A program made the translations under genes and the position numbers. The notes under the pieces were generated by a model, which made no database searches, was not told the origin of the DNA, and saw nothing but the letters and a program-made list of their open reading frames with translations. A stretch of DNA of 15,523 nt, from assembly GCA_041946755.1 (NCBI GenBank), contig JBHGBB010000073.1, positions 1 to 15,523 on the forward strand, given 5' to 3'. This document shows positions 14,293-15,523 of this stretch, piece after piece (position 1 is the first letter of the stretch; every line of letters starts with the position of its first letter). The DNA comes from JBHGBB01 sp041946755 (GTDB lineage: Bacteria > UBP4 > UBA4092 > JAOAEQ01).

Positions 14293-15174
14293 ATGCCGGA
14301 ATTGCCTGAAGTTGAAACCGTTCGCCTCCATCTGTTGCCGGAAGTTAAAGGGAAGAAAATTACTGCCGTTAAGTTAACCCTTCCGAAACAGTTGGTTACC
14401 CCCTCACCAAGAAAGTTTGAACAACTGCTAATTGGAGCTACGATACAGGATATCCATCGTCGGGGGAAATATCTCTTGTTCCATTTGGATAACCAGTATG
14501 ATTTAATGCTGCATTTGGGGATGAGCGGTCGGATTTCAATAGTTTCCCCAGATGCACCGATAGAGAAGCATACGCATTTAAGGATATCCCTGGGTAGGGG
14601 CGAAGCATGCTTCGCCCGAAAAGCTAGAATCGAGTTGCGGTTTATCGATCCCCGGCAATTCGGGAAAATCGGGTTGATGCCGCATGGAGATTATCATGCA
14701 GTTCCGGGTTTAGCGGAGTTAGGGATCGAGCCATTCGATAAGAATTTTACCTTAGCAACTCTCAAAGAGTTATTATCTTGCAAACGAAAAATGAAACCAT
14801 TACTCCTCGACCAGACCAAAATTGCTGGGATCGGGAATATCTATGCCGATGAATCCTTATATGCAGCGAGAATCCATCCGGAAACCATGAGTTGCAAGTT
14901 AACTAAACTCCAACTCCGGAAACTCCATCAGGCTATACCTTCTATTCTGAAAAAATCGATTAAATTCCAGGGCACGACTTTGGTTGATGAAGGGTATACC
15001 AATCCTCGAGGCGAATCCGGTCGGTTTATTAAGTTCTTGAAAGCGTATGGTCATGAAGATGACCCATGCCCTAATTGCGGGACTCCGATTAAACGAATCG
15101 TTATTTCCAGCCGGAGCTCTTTTTTCTGCCCTCAATGCCAGCCGAAAAAGCTTACCTCGAAATCTCGAAGATAA
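14293..15174 (+). CDS. mutM: Formamidopyrimidine-DNA glycosylase
   Basis: The 293-aa base-excision repair enzyme removes oxidised purines such as 8-oxoguanine and cuts the DNA at the abasic site. It must start at ATG 14293, because Pro2 of MPELPEVET is the catalytic nucleophile; the in-frame TTG at 14272 would bury it. Glu3, Lys59 (RRGKYLLF) and the helix-two-turn-helix LLLDQTKIAGIGNIYADESLY match the family. The C-terminal zinc finger has CPNC and CPQC flanking the conserved SSRSSFFC. Between HTHLRISL and LRFIDPRQFG it has 14 residues where E. coli Fpg has about 5. The extra residues are encoded by a palindromic repeat at 14593-14617, so the gene carries an in-frame insertion that probably leaves the enzyme active, since all catalytic parts are intact. 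Confidence 0.96.
   Translation: MPELPEVETVRLHLLPEVKGKKITAVKLTLPKQLVTPSPRKFEQLLIGATIQDIHRRGKYLLFHLDNQYDLMLHLGMSGRISIVSPDAPIEKHTHLRISLGRGEACFARKARIELRFIDPRQFGKIGLMPHGDYHAVPGLAELGIEPFDKNFTLATLKELLSCKRKMKPLLLDQTKIAGIGNIYADESLYAARIHPETMSCKLTKLQLRKLHQAIPSILKKSIKFQGTTLVDEGYTNPRGESGRFIKFLKAYGHEDDPCPNCGTPIKRIVISSRSSFFCPQCQPKKLTSKSRR
14593..14617 (+). repeat. 25-nt palindromic repeat inside mutM
   Basis: The element is GGTAGGGG, then a 14-nt self-complementary core (CGAAGCATGCTTCG), then CCC. Positions 14598-14617 form a perfect 20-nt palindrome. Read in the mutM frame it encodes GRGEACFA. Its length and ends match the two copies at 15186-15210 and 15264-15288, although the core differs. Confidence 0.8.
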
Positions 15175-15185
15175 AGTTTACTGAA

Positions 15186-15210
15186 GGTAGGGGTTTGATT
15201 TATCAAACCC
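15186..15210 (+). repeat. 25-nt palindromic repeat, left copy
   Basis: GGTAGGGG, a 14-nt core (TTTGATTTATCAAA) and CCC. It begins 11 nt after the mutM stop codon and is exactly repeated, inverted, at 15264-15288. In RNA the two copies could pair along all 25 nt, or each could fold on itself. Confidence 0.85.
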
Positions 15211-15263
15211 ATGTCCCTGATTTAACACCTGGAAAATAAAGGATTAAAAGGTTAGCATTGATT

Positions 15264-15288
15264 GGGTTTGATAAATCAAACCCCTACC
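15264..15288 (-). repeat. 25-nt palindromic repeat, right copy (inverted)
   Basis: Exact reverse complement of 15186-15210, separated from it by 53 nt. The asymmetric GGTAG end points outward in both copies, like terminal inverted repeats of a small element, although the 53-nt interior shows no ORF. Confidence 0.85.
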
Positions 15289-15351
15289 TCAAGATAGCTA
15301 CTGCAAAATCTGGGATTCGGGGTGTCTATTTATCCCCTCTTGAACCGGGGT

Positions 15352-15386
15352 AAAATCAAATTTGCAGCCTGCAAATCTGATTTTTT
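15352..15386 (+). terminator. Terminator-like hairpin with T-run
   Basis: AAAATCAAATTTGCAG (15352-15367) and CTGCAAATCTGATTTT (15369-15384) pair with one mismatch, and the T-run continues to 15386. In RNA the loop would open to about 5 nt. It could terminate transcripts leaving mutM, about 180 nt downstream. Confidence 0.5.
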
Positions 15387-15493
15387 ATGCATAAAACCTG
15401 CATTCTATCATCATCAACCATCTAAACCGCAGAATTTATTTGAGTTATCTTTCCAATTATCGTTTTTCGACTATCTTACCATGGCGGAGTAAA

Positions 15494-15520
15494 GATGAAC
15501 GAGATATTATCTCGTTCATC
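15494..15520. repeat. 27-nt perfect inverted repeat at the window edge
   Basis: Arms of 13 bp (GATGAACGAGATA and its exact complement) flank a single T. There is no T-run in view, and the window ends 3 nt later. It may be another member of the palindromic repeats or part of a gene-end hairpin from beyond the window. Confidence 0.75.
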
Positions 15521-15523
15521 CCT

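Larger units (their letters stand above)
15175..15523. other. Non-coding, palindrome-rich region after mutM
   Basis: No credible gene lies in these 349 nt. They hold an inverted pair of 25-nt repeats (15186-15288), a terminator-like hairpin (15352-15386) and a perfect inverted repeat at the right edge (15494-15520). The rest is AT-rich spacer in which I recognise nothing. Confidence 0.75.

Overview
The window is chromosomal DNA of an uncultured-looking, probably anaerobic bacterium of moderate GC. The signs are a glutamate synthase split into separate subunits with many iron-sulfur clusters, a radical-SAM enzyme, and tightly packed operons. Repeated small palindromes and 7-nt tandem repeats sit between and even inside genes. 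I cannot name the phylum from the sequence. There are no rRNA or tRNA genes, no CRISPR array and no insertion sequence.

Layout. Positions 1-259 are non-coding, built of degenerate 7-nt repeats followed by a strong terminator. A radical-SAM protein of the spore photoproduct lyase type (260-1411, minus) is divergent from an ECF sigma factor (1640-2176, plus). The sigma factor is translationally coupled to a membrane anti-sigma factor carrying a FecR domain (2173-3867). After a long hairpin comes a plus-strand group: a stand-alone xanthine-dehydrogenase-type FAD subunit (4084-4980), the biotin transporter BioY (5004-5597) and a knotted carbamoyltransferase of the YgeW type (5637-6653). Facing it is a minus-strand block from 13378 down to 6724: glutamine synthetase, glutaminase subunit, FMN/ferredoxin glutamate synthase subunit, four-cluster ferredoxin, FAD/NAD oxidoreductase and GXGXG subunit. 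Upstream of that block lies a second sigma-70-like factor (13534-14049, minus), divergent from mutM (14293-15174, plus). The right end (15175-15523) is non-coding and dense in palindromes.

How the genes fit. The central 9 kb is about nitrogen. Glutamine synthetase plus the five-gene split glutamate synthase form a complete GS-GOGAT route. The NAD(P)/FAD oxidoreductase and polyferredoxin probably deliver electrons to the FMN subunit. The opposing FAD subunit and YgeW-like carbamoyltransferase resemble parts of the E. coli ygeW-ygfM-xdhD purine-catabolism region, so this side may release nitrogen that the GS-GOGAT block captures. That link is inference from gene content.

The most interesting observations are: a 25-nt palindromic repeat inserted in frame inside mutM, with two further copies of the same architecture downstream of the gene; an anti-sigma factor whose FecR domain lies on the same side of the membrane as its zinc-finger domain; a spore-photoproduct-lyase homologue that lacks the usual H-donor cysteine; and 7-nt periodic repeats at gene 3' ends.
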